From NCBI GenBank assembly GCA_030272585.1, contig BSYQ01000009.1, positions 2,542,001 to 2,606,000 of the forward strand: 64,000 nt of DNA, in the 5' to 3' direction. The stretch is from Bryopsis sp. KO-2023. Taxonomy: Eukaryota > Chlorophyta > Ulvophyceae > Bryopsidales > Bryopsidaceae. The notes under the pieces were generated by a model, which was not told the origin of the DNA, did not search any database, and was given only the letters and a program-made list of their open reading frames with translations. Both the position numbers and the translations under genes were made by a program. This document shows positions 21,802 to 32,337 of the stretch, one piece after another (positions within the stretch are counted from its first letter, which is position 1; each line of letters starts with the position of its first letter).

Positions 21802-22456
21802 TGTGGAGCAAAAAGAATATCAAAACGATCATCGAGATTAAAGAATATTTCAAGATTATTTTTGTTAGGGGGGGGGGCTAAATTGCCAACATAGGTAGAT
21901 CCTCAAAAAAAACTATAACAAAATAGGCTAGAGTTCTATTTCTGGATGTGAAAACAAAAAGTAGGTGACTATCAACTTTTAGTCATATTTGGAGAGGCAG
22001 TAAATTTTAGTTTGTAGGAGATGCTGGGATATATAATCATCAGACAAATGCTTCAAGATGAGTGAAGCACACTTAAGCAATTAACTCAAATTTCCAACGA
22101 CCACCTGCATTTGTTTTATTCTTATATTTTCTGATTGCATGGATCTCCAACTCTCCTCCTTCAATCTAGGTCTGGACATTTTTAGCCAGGACAGGAGATT
22201 CCATAATTACACAAAAAACCAGAAGAAAAAAATATTGGCACGTCAGTCCACCCCAAGGACTGTGCCAAGACACACGAACATGCTTAATCCTCAAAAGATT
22301 TAAATTCCCAAAAAAAAAAAATCCCCCAAAATGAACAAAAACAATCCCATAAAAATCGATGCAGAACCCCAAAGGTTAGGTCACACCGTGCCTCTTTTCG
22401 TTGAAAGAAAATGTAATCGTATTTTTATTTTTTTTTCTTTTTTCCCTCTCGGAAAA
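21802..22456. other. convergent 3' spacer between the MED19-like gene and CRTISO
   Basis: AT-rich 655-bp spacer between two 3' ends. It has one G-run (21868-21876) but no coding signal, repeat or hairpin that I can support. It probably holds both 3' untranslated regions. Confidence 0.5.
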
Positions 22457-25400
22457 TCAGACTTCCAATTCGTCGAGCAATTTCAAGTGATCCCAGACAG
22501 GCACGAGGGTGTTGGCAGCGATAAACCCGCTCGCTCCGACGGCTGGAAGGCCGATTCCAGGGAAAGTGGAATCTCCACAAGTGTATAATCCGTCGATCGG
22601 TGTCTTGTGACCTGAGGAGATTTGCCAATGAATTCAACACGATCGAAAAAACTCACCTCCAATTTTTAGCACCATGCTTGAAAAATAAAAAAAAAAGAAA
22701 TAAATCGCACAATACTGGAATATATAAAAAGTTTGATGGTTCATCACTTATACATATACATAGTTGCACATCCTCTAAATCAATCAAATTGAACCTAACC
22801 TAGATTTGTCCGTTTCGAAAGACTTGGGGAAGGGTGAGTTTGCTTTCATTTACCTGGGAACATGCCTTCCCCTGCCTTGATGGCTGGGCCATAAGTTCCC
22901 CGATGCCTTCTGAGGAATCTCGAATGCGTCAATGGAGTGCCGACAAATTCGACCTCCGTTCTCTCCCTGAACATACCCACAAAACAAAATCATGACTCCT
23001 CCCGTTACGAAGCCGATGTATGCTTAATCTGTGGGGCTGGAATGAGGTTTTTGGAAACAAATGAACCAGGAAGAAATTCAACAAAGATATGCATCAAGAG
23101 GCATTGTAGTACAATATAAGGACCTCCAAAAAGCAAAAGCAAAAAAAGCAAAAAAAAATAGCAAAAAAACAGAAAAGGAAGAGGGCTTGAATAAATTCGC
23201 TGCAATTCTGGGATTTTGCGACAAGGGTCCCTATTTATGTCGTCTTTTTTCTTTTAATTTGTGTCTTGCTTTTTCTCATCACTGTCTTGCGGTAGTAATT
23301 TGCTCCCTTCTGAATTAAAGAGCACCCCCTCCGTACCCCCCCACCTTTCCAAAACATTCATGAATGAATCTGAGATATTCACCTGATATCAGGGATGATC
23401 CTCTCCACAGCGTTCCAAAGAACTTGACAACGCTCCTCCTTCAGTTTCTCGTATTCTTCACTGCGAAAAAATTAAAAAAAAACGAATTTCAGAAATCGTA
23501 ATGATAGGCAGCCCCACCCCCACACTGGGAGGCCGTGAACCACTCAAGTCAGCAACAATAAAAAGCATATATCTCTACTTTGGAAAAGTAAATCATTTCT
23601 ATTTTTTATACGTTTCGGAACAAATAAGCCGACAGTAGTTGAACTAATTCTTAATCGGTGTTTATTTCCCTCGAAAATGAGAAAAATTAAAAGATATTGA
23701 CTGGGTACGTAAGCATCCTTCCACACCCATCAACCGAAGAAATAAAATATATATTATCACAAAATCAAAAGAGGAGCAGAAACCACAAACATATTCCTAT
23801 TGCATAATTTTAAAAAATCCAAAATACACTGCATCCAACAGAGGCCACAAAAATGGTAGTAAAATTATGCAAAAAAAACAACGAATAGAAGTCGAGACAT
23901 TAAGTGTTCGAAACATTGTGACACAAATAAATAACAATACAAAACATAAATAAATAAAATATGTGTGTGTAAAAAGGGAAAAGCCACCTCTTCCTGTCGA
24001 GTCCTTCCCAGATCTCGAAAGGCTCCGTTGCAGGCACATAGGAATGCAGGGAGTGTTTTCCAGCGGGGGCGAAATCTGGGTCGATGACTGACGGAATCGA
24101 AATGAGAGCGACATTCTGCTCCACATCGACACCCCCCTCCCATGTGTTCACCACGATATGATGTAAATCGATATCATCCAAACCTACAAAACAAAAATGG
24201 AAGGGGGGTCAGCAAACAACATTGAATCGATATTATTCTCATGGTTTTGTTTTCATCTTCTGGTGTTTTTTTTTCAAGTGGGGGCTTGAAAAATGAAACA
24301 AATAAGAAAAAATGTTGACAATGCGTGTCGACCTGTATCGATGATTTATTTTATTTATTTTTTTGTATAAATTAAGAAGGAAACGATAACCGGAGCTGAT
24401 TTTCATTCTTTTGCACTTTCTATCCATATTGCTTTTCTTTTTTTTCTTTTTTTCTTTGGGGGGGGGGGAGTTTGGTGGAAACAGTGATTTTTCTTGCTAA
24501 TGGTGGAAAATTGAGTGTCTAGTCTTTTTACCAGTGGCATCGAATCCCAAGTGCAAATGCATGAAGCTTCTATTGAGGGGAGCCTCCATCTGTTTCGTCA
24601 TTTCAGCAGGCACTTGGTTTTTAGGCAGCAAAGCAGCGGTGTCCCAGGTGGATGCATTCGACACGACGGCCTTCCTGGCTTTGATCGTTTTGCCTCCCTT
24701 CAATCGAACACCGCAAGCTTTTCCGTTCTCCATCAAAACTTCCTCGACATGCGATCGAAGCAACAGCGTCCCTCCATTCTTTTCCAAACCCCTGTGTTGA
24801 AATGCCGGCAATTCAGTGAATGGATGGAAAAACACAGGGATCTGGAAAAAATAAATAAAATAAAGTAAAGGGAAAGGGAAAAAGCTTGATTTCGGTTATT
24901 ATTGCTCGGTCGAGGACTTGAATGTGAAGGGGTTGGCACACATTGTGTTTTTCCCCAATTTTTTTTCCGTCTCTTTCTTACCTGACGAGGCCATCCACCA
25001 TTGCTTCACCCCCTCCCTTTGGAAATTCCAAGCAGCAGTCGGGTCTGTACCATTCGTTGAACATGAATGCCATTTCTGCTCCGATGGTGCCGTTTGCAGG
25101 CAAACCCGACAGCAAAAAGCATAAAAGGTCCAAATAATTCAACAAGAATTTGTCCGTCACTCTGCCTTTGATCATCTGCATGCGAAAATTCACCAAGCAT
25201 AAGAAAAGAGTGAGACCCTCTCACAATTCCAGCTACTGTACTGCATATGCATTTCCGCTTGCTTTTGACGTCCTCGGCTTTTTCAAATAATGTATTATCT
25301 GAAGCAAAGCAGCAACTAGTCCAGAAAATACCCAGCCAACGCAGTTTCACATATCATGATAAGAGGAGCTTAGATTTTTGATTTTGACCACTTCACTTGT

Positions 25401-26694
25401 GCTCCAATGTCGGCATGTGGTCAAAAATCAATCCTGGAGATTGTGAGAACCAGGGGGAAATGTTTTAAAGAAAGAAAACATGACTCACTTCCGAAAACGG
25501 TGAGGTAAGCGCCAAAGCATTTGGTCCGGCTCCCAAAATGGAGGGCAAGTACCTCCCGACTGTGGTGATTGCTGCTCCGAAATCCTCTCGAATCGCACAT
25601 GGGGGAAACACTGCCGCCACATCCACAAATTGCTTCATGTATTCCTCCAGCTGGACCCATTCTTTCCTGGCATCGCTGTTCGGCCCTTTCACATCGTCGA
25701 TGATTTTCAAAAATTCACCTGCACCGACCTTTGGAGCACGATACAAAGAAACGAAAAGCTGATGTCAGATGCTGATATATAAATGCTTCTTTTTCTTTTA
25801 TCAATTCTTTTTAGTATTTTTTTTGGCCAAATATCCGGCAGGTGTCAGCAAAATATGCTAATCACATTTTGTCTGACGTGAAAACCTGTAAAACAGTCTT
25901 GGATCCTTCCAAACCTTAGCAAAAAAAAAATAGAAAAAACAGCTCGTCTATAAAAAAAAAAGGAAAAAACAGCTCGACTCACAGAAACGATATCACCTTG
26001 GCATCCCAATGACCCTCCGGCAGGAAAATGTTCCAATTGTCGTATTCCAGCAGCTCCAAATCTTCCCCGATGGCTTGAAACACATGAGCCAGAGGATTGG
26101 CGGATTTCCCCCTCGACATCATCCCCGAATACAAGCTGGGCCCCGCCTCAAAGTTGTAAATGCCCGACTTCGATTTGGCGGACCAAGTGTGGGCAGCCCC
26201 GCCGGCAGCATAGTGAGATTCCACCACCACCACCTAAAACCCAGCAACCCAACTATCTGAGAAAATATCATCTGGATTTGGTTGTAACGAGCACACTTTG
26301 CCACAATTTCATTTCAGAACTCCTTTGATCCATACATCCACACAAGTTTTCCGTGGCAAGAGGGTTTTGGCATGTTGATTTCGAATGGTGGCTTTACCTT
26401 CAATCCATACTTGGCCAAAATTGCAGCGCAACTCAGCCCCCCGATTCCCGAGCCGATGACCACGACATCAGCTTCGCTGACGTCGCCTGTCGACTTTCCA
26501 GACCTGGAAGGCCTCTCGGTGTCCACGAGCGCCGCTTTGCAAACGTTGCTTCGCCCGCTCGCTCTCGACGACTTTACCCGCAGCGTGCGGTTTTCGAGAT
26601 CCTTTCTCAACGACGCGCGCCCTGCTAACGAAGGGCGAGCGGTGCGCAGGCAAGGAGCGAAGCGAAGCGGTCCGCAGTGGGCTTGGGTCTGCAT
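22457..26694 (-). CDS. CRTISO: plastid carotenoid (prolycopene) isomerase
   Basis: At least nine exons, from ATG at 26694-26692 to TGA at 22459-22457. They lie near 26694-26395, 26235-25990, 25735-25490, 25190-24982, 24840-24533, 24185-23990, 23465-23382, 22985-22853 and 22612-22457. The N-terminus (MQTQAHCGPLRFAPCLRTAR) is Arg/Ser-rich and fits a plastid transit peptide. The FAD Rossmann site is intact: ADVVVIGSGIGGLSCAAILA then VVVVESHYAAGG. Further family blocks are NGTIGAEMAFMFNEWYRPD, FPKGGGEAMVDGLV, NRSFMHLHLGFDATG and, near the end, GLYTCGDSTFPGIGLPAVGA. CRTISO converts poly-cis lycopene to all-trans lycopene on the way to beta-carotene, with FAD, in the plastid. The gene is head-to-head with bL28m across a 408-bp spacer. 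Confident identification; exact exon edges are approximate. Confidence 0.93.
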
Positions 26695-27102
26695 CGTGAG
26701 GGCGATTGAGAACGAGTTCAGTGATGGATCTTTTATGAATTGGTAGAGGTGTGGAACCCTTGTGAGAGGGCAGTAGATGTGCAAAATCTACTACGTAGTG
26801 TGGAAAACGGTGTGTTGGGTATGCAAAATATCGTGGAAAACGTGTGGAGAGAAATATCGGAGAGGTTGGTTTGGGTAAAACGCCAACCTTCCGGAAAGAA
26901 ACAGCGCAAAACGCCATCATGAAATTCCACACCACCCCAATGCGAGCGTTAGAATATGTTGTATTTGGGAGGAGATGAAAAAAAGTTTCACGGGTTTGGC
27001 GGATACCCGCCAGACCAAGTCTGACTGACAAATGGTGGCACCAATTCTCGAGTGGAGTTTCTGGAGTGAATTTCTGGATTTCCTGTCGCAAGCGAGAACA
27101 AG
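26695..27102. promoter_or_regulatory. bidirectional promoter between CRTISO and bL28m
   Basis: 408 bp separate the two divergent start codons, so both 5' leaders and core promoters must lie here. The sequence has balanced base content. I recognise no TATA box or other named motif. Confidence 0.55.
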
Positions 27103-27996
27103 ATGCCGCTGGGCATCGAGCACGTGGCTCGTGGCATTGCTAAACGCGCACGGAGGGGACTGTTCGCCGGAAAAAATGTTATGTTTGGAAACAAAGTCAG
27201 CGAAGACGGCGAGAACAAGTGAGGATCGCTGCCGGCAAGCGTGCTTGACGTCTGCGTCAGACCGGACGCGCGTATGTTGTGCACAAAAAGCTTTGTACGT
27301 TTCGTTCGCTGAGAACGAACCCGTGTGCAGGTCTCGTCGACAATGGAAGCCAAACGTCCAAACAAAACGACTCTACAGTGAGACGCTGGACCAGATGGTG
27401 AAGCTGAGAGTCACCACGCACGCGCTGGGGTGAGCTGAGGTCACCGCACTCGAGTCTTTGCACATCTCTGGCATTCGGGTGATGCAGCTGCGCGAAAAAC
27501 GTTCCTTGCCTTTTTAGGCAAGGAATGTTCGGTTTTTTCTCCGAACAAAAACCGTAAATTTTTTTTGAGCAGTTCAGTCAATATGCACCACAACTTTGAA
27601 CAATTCTCAAGCCCACCAATCAGCCAGGCAAGTTCCCATTGTTTTTTAGATTGACTTCCACAAGGAAATTGGGCCTCTTTCTTATTGCATCTCAGCAATT
27701 TTTATTTGTTTTTTCCTCTCAGTTGCATCGATAGGGCTGGTGGGTTGGACCATTACCTTATGAGAACGCCCGAAAAAAAACTGGACTCTGACATTGGGAT
27801 GGCCCTCAAACAAAGAATCAGCCACATTCAATCCAGAAGAAAAGCTAAAGCCCAGGAGCTCCAGAAGTCAGACTCTGCCCCCTCCACAGGTCCATCCGAA
27901 AACCCTGATGGAAACCTTCCAGCCCAATCCCCAGGTCCATCCGAAAACTCTGATGGTGGCCCTCCCCCAGAACCAAAAAAGATTCCTAGGCTTTAG
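27103..27996 (+). CDS. mitochondrial large-subunit ribosomal protein bL28m (162 aa)
   Basis: Three exons, 27103-27218, 27331-27429 and 27723-27996, sum to 489 nt with consistent phases. The protein reads RARRGLFAGKNVMFGNKVSE, then SRRQWKPNVQTKRLYSETLD, then KLRVTTHALGCIDRAGGLDH and YLMRTPEKKLDSD. This follows plant mitochondrial bL28 block by block (FAGRHIQFGN, KSRRCWKPNVQ, VTTHALRCIDKAGG, YLLKTP). It is a structural protein of the mitoribosome large subunit. After the conserved core there is a Pro/Ser-rich tail with a duplicated GPSEN.DG segment, not usual for the family. Intron 2 contains two perfect hairpins (near 27502-27524 and 27527-27548). Confidence 0.93.
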
Positions 27997-28147
27997 CTTG
28001 AAAGGGGGGAAAAAGGCATGGGGGAGTAGGAGTGCAGCGGATTGATTTCGTCATAGGGGATGTAGGATTATGGACATAGCAGGCCCATCGATCAAAACTT
28101 GGTCGATGTGTCAAGTTTTGGATGGGTGTTTTGCGAGGGCGATGTTT

Positions 28148-28176
28148 CTTTTTTTTTTTTTTTTTTGGGGGGGGGG
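28148..28176. repeat. compound T(19)G(10) tract
   Basis: A pure T-run passes directly into a pure G-run. This is one of about ten such compound tracts in the window, always T then G on one strand (C then A on the other). It lies in the spacer between bL28m and the zinc-finger segment. Confidence 0.9.
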
Positions 28177-28506
28177 TCTTTTTGTAGGTTTTCCTCGCTT
28201 TGGGGCGATTGTGGGGTTGAGGTGAGTGTAATATGACACGTTGGATTCAGTACTTCTCGCCCAGAAAAGAAAAACGGAAGAGTGGTGCTGGTACAAATTG
28301 AAAAATGCTCATGGGCATGGGGAAGGGGGGTAATGGGTTTGGCAAGGGGATGCATGGGCGGCACTACTTGAAAAAGTAGCACAGGTTTTTGTTTTTAACA
28401 CATCAGTTTCATCATTGGCTACCAATCTTTTATTTTCATTTTCCACACACTTCAGACTGGATCTGAGTTGAAGCAGTTGGGATTGATCACCAATCAGATG
28501 GAAAAA

Positions 28507-28716
28507 TTATCGACCCTGAAACATACCACCAGAGGAAACTCCACAGTACTGCTCCAAACAAGCTTCACAGAATAGAAAGGTTCTGCAAGTCAGCATCATG
28601 GGATCGATTTTGACTTTCCCATCACGAATTCCACAAATGCCGCATCGAATTTGGACTTCGCGCTGAGCGGAGGAAGTCACCGTCCTTGACCGTTGATGTT
28701 GGCGAGAGCTTTTCAT
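28507..28716 (-). CDS. small zinc-finger coding segment (possibly the last exon of a larger gene)
   Basis: From an ATG at 28716 this reads 69 codons to a stop at 28507. The zinc-binding pattern is C-x2-C-x15-C-x5-C-x2-C-x4-C (CGICGIRDGK, MLTCRTFLFCEACLEQYC). It resembles a RING- or cysteine-rich treble-clef type finger but matches no named family I can give. The same frame stays open upstream of the ATG to about 28830 with a Ser/Thr-rich sequence (SNSSSTKKTQSTSAGERLG), so the true start may lie in an upstream exon. Seen: cysteine spacing. Inferred: metal binding. The spacer to bL28m (27997-28506) holds a T(n)G(n) tract and nothing else of note. Confidence 0.45.
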   Translation of the reverse strand: MKSSRQHQRSRTVTSSAQREVQIRCGICGIRDGKVKIDPMMLTCRTFLFCEACLEQYCGVSSGGMFQGR

Positions 28717-28829
28717 TCCTTGTCTTTGCCCGTGAGGTTTTCCCACGTGCGTCGAGCCCAAGCGTTCACCAGCAGAGGTGCTTTGCGTTTTTTTGGTGGA
28801 AGACGAGTTTGAAATCGAAAGACGTCAGT

Positions 28830-29245
28830 GTTTTGTGCTGTCATGTTTCTTTCGTATTCATGGCTTTTGGTGTGGGCTCGTGGCAGGGTATGGATGAACA
28901 AAGAGGGGGGGTTGGAGGCCTTTTCTTGCAGTGGGGTTGACTTTCAAAAGAAAGATTGAGGATGTATATTTTTGTTCAGCATTGGCCGAAAAGAATTCCA
29001 GATCTTTTTTAATTAATCAACACAATGTCTGTATGCGATGGCCTCTATCGAGAATATTCCCTTACTCACAATGGGTGCACTTTTTTTTTCTTTCATCCCC
29101 CCCTCCCATAAAAAGTTGAACATCAAAATGAAAAAAAATCATAAGGAAAAATAGAAGCTTACAATAATGTAAAAGAATGGAGGAAGAATTAAGAAAAGTG
29201 GGAATAAATACAGAAAGAAACTTGGGTTAGTTTTTTTTTCTGCAG
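28830..29245. other. spacer upstream of the dienelactone hydrolase gene
   Basis: No exon can be supported, though the acceptor site at 29244-29245 implies that a 5' exon of the hydrolase gene lies somewhere here. It is T-rich at its right end. Confidence 0.4.
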
Positions 29246-31102
29246 CTCTGAGTTCCGGAGACATGCAAGCGGTGACCTATGGAAACAACATTCCGGGGTA
29301 TGAAATTGGGAAGAAAGATGCCCCTGCCGTGATTGTCCTCCAGGTGATGCTCAAATCAAGGTCTCAATGTTTCAACAGACCCCATAGTGAGTTTCTGCAG
29401 AAATTGAGCTCAAGCTTTAGTTTAAAAAAAAAAAATCTGTGATGGATGTATTTCCAGAAGGGGGGGTTGCTGAGCCCCTCTGAAATTAACTGATATTCCG
29501 CTGGGTTTCAAGCTCTGATGGTGGGGGGCACTTTGCTTGAATGGAATTCATGAGGCTTCCGTTTCTTAATAACCGTTTAAATGAATTAGTGTTAACAGTT
29601 TGCAAGCTTCTGGTCGTCGTTTTTTTTTTTAAACTACGTTTCGTGAAGGAAAAACTGTATAATCGTTGTGCTGCTTGCATTTTTTTTTTTTGGCAGGAAT
29701 GGTGGGGCATAAACGATTTGATCAAGATGCATGCAGCAAAGATATCCGAAGTTGGGGGGTATCGGTGCCTGGTCCCCGACCTTTACAAAGGAAAAATCGG
29801 AGTTGATAAGGAGGAAGCCGCCCATGTGCGGAATTGAAAGTCTTTCTACTCGGATGTTTTTTTGCACTTTTGATCGATTCGATTTGCATCTTCATTAACT
29901 TCAGGCTTGGCGCAAAAAAATATCATGAGTAATAACAAGAGATAATTGTTTTGAATATGTAATATTTTTTAATTAATATTATCGAATTTCCCTGATGTGA
30001 AAAAAAGTGGTGGAGCGAAAATGCTTGTGTGTTTTTTCTTCCCCCTCATTTTTTTTTATAAACTGAATAAAAGCAGGAACATAATATTTAGAGAAAGTTT
30101 TGATGTCTTTTTCCTGTTCAAGCACACAGAGGTGGGGGGAGCGAAAAGCGAGTTGAAACTTGAATTTTTTTTTGCTTTAGTTGATGGGCAATCTCGACTT
30201 CAAAGCAGCCACTGCAGAGCTGACGCAATCAGTGGAGTACCTCAAATCCACAGGATCCGGGAAAGTTGGTTGTGTGGGTTTCTGCATGGGAGGGGCTCTA
30301 GTTTTGTGCGGGCCAGCATTCGGGGGTGGATTGCGTGGCTGCGTTTTATGGCATTCCAGGAAGCCCTGAAGTCTGCAAACCTGAGGAGATCAAGATCCCG
30401 CTGCAGGGTCATTTCGGGGTGCTGGATAGCCTCAAAGGATTTTCTGACATCGAGGTAAACACAGGATGGACACTGATCCTAATGATCCTGGCTGGAGATT
30501 TTCTTATTCATTCATTCTTTTGTGTGTTTTTTTGTGTGTGTGTGTGTGTGTGTGTGTTTTTTGGGGGGAGAAGGGATGTATTGAAGCTTCAGTTTTGGAG
30601 CTCCAAGTTTGGGGTAGATAGAACTTTTTTATCTTTTTGAGAAGGGCTTTTCCCTCCTGGAAAAATAAACGATAAAATTTTTTAAGAACGGGCTTCTGAG
30701 GGATATCATGATGGTTTTCTGTGGTGGTTTGTTGCGGGGGGTGGGGAATAAACAGACTGCCCAGGGAGTGGAAGCTAGGATGAAAGCAGCCGGATGCCCT
30801 TCTGAGTTTTTCTATTACGAAGGAGCTGGCCACGCCTTCATGAACGAAGGAGGGGAAGCCGACGAAAAGAGAAAATGTGAGCTGCCCGATACTACCCCCT
30901 ATCCATGAAAACGCTGCAAAATCTGTCGGACCATTGCCTGCTTCCTTGTCAATCCTTCATCTGGTGATGGGGCTGTCTGCCATATCGGTTCTGAGAGTGT
31001 TGTGGATTTCCAGATATGGGTTTCGTTCAACCCCCAGCTGAAGCTCGCGAAACTGCCTGGAACAGGGTTTTCGAGTTTTTTGCTGCCCACTTGAAGAGTT
31101 AG
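29246..31102 (+). CDS. dienelactone hydrolase family protein
   Basis: Exons near 29246-29342, 29697-29830, 30181-30453, 30755-30878 and 31014-31102; the first ATG seen is at 29263 (MQAVTYGNNIPGYEIG). Family landmarks: APAVIVLQEWWGINDLIK (the glutamate after the first strand), YRCLVPDLYKGK, the nucleophile elbow GFCMGGA with its cysteine, GHFGVLDSL carrying the aspartate, and YEGAGHAFMNE carrying the histidine, so the Cys-Asp-His triad is complete. It ends WNRVFEFFAAHLKS. These alpha/beta hydrolases cleave dienelactone or related esters; the true substrate here is unknown. In exon 3 the frame changes in a run of five G (30322-30326): one fewer G gives the expected GVDCVAAFYGIPG. This is a real frameshift or a homopolymer error. 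An upstream 5' exon is likely. Confidence 0.85.
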
Positions 31103-32337
31103 GAAGTCAGCATCATCATTCAACAAATGAAGCCTGTTTTTTTCGTTTGCTTTCTTTTTTCCAGCAGGCTTTCAAACAGCTTTGGGGAACTGTGCTGCAA
31201 TCAAGTGGCCATATAACAGTGCCACGTCGGTTTTGTGGTGTTGTTTTTTGGAGAACATTTAGATGTAGATAAAGCACTCAATGTATGAATGGGTTTTTGA
31301 AAAAGAAATTCAACAGCAGCACCACACATCAATCTCAGCTTATCTTCTTTGTCTGCCTTGATCAAAACCCATGCTCTTTTGTCCAGCGACAATTGTATTG
31401 TAGGTGTTATGTGCATTGGTTACTGGGGCAATGTTCGCTTCTTTTTTTAAGCATGAATTGTTGATATGCATGCATCATTTACAATTGTGGATCGTGGAAT
31501 AATATTCTGGGGTATCCCTCATTCCATCGATGGAAACAATTTTTTCCCTGCAAGTGAAAATGCAATCTGGATGTTGAGATGTGTGTACACACATGTGTTT
31601 GAGGGGGGGGGGGGATACCCATGCCGAAGAAAAGAAAACAAATGCAAAATTATTCTGGAATTAAGGAAAAGTCGCAAAACTTTCAATTATTGAGACGAAC
31701 ACAAAAATTCCGATTAAAGAAACCATATTTCTGAAACAAAAAAATGATGGTCAGACGTAATAGTGCTAGTAGTTTTATTGCTCTTTTTTCGGGGGCGTGG
31801 TTCTGTTTTTGCTGATATCGGATCCAAGAAGGGGAGCAAGGGGAAAATCTGGACAGCTATAGCTAATTTCAAGATACACCAACCGTTTCAGCTCAATATC
31901 AAGCCATCGGTTGGTTTTCAAGGAACTCAAAAGTTCGCATTTTCAAAGATCCACTTAAACGAAAAAAGATGTATTTGAGTTCAAGATTGGGTGCGACATT
32001 ATCAATTAATTGTGCTCTTTGTTCCAATGTCAGCTGAAAAACACATGTGCTTGTTGTTTGTTTGAATAAGAAGCAATCGAAGTATTTCATTAATAAAAAA
32101 GCAACACAACACAACCAAAAAAAAAAAAAGAATAGAACCTTCTACCCGCCCGCTCATCCATACTTGTTTTGGTTCAGCTTTTCCCTACAGCGCGAGGCTC
32201 CAAAACTCCCGCAAAAATAAAACAAAACTGCTTGCAGCCCACCAACCAAATCTGTGCTTTGGAGCCGTGAGACCGAACTTCGTTTCTTCATCAACCACGA
32301 AAAAAAAATAGTTTGTTTGCCTTTCAAGGCAAACTTG
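31103..32337. other. convergent spacer between the hydrolase and PP2C genes
   Basis: No coding segment can be supported. It holds a G-run at 31603-31614. A perfect hairpin (GTTTGCCTT, loop TC, AAGGCAAAC) at 32315-32334 sits just past the PP2C stop codon. Confidence 0.45.
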
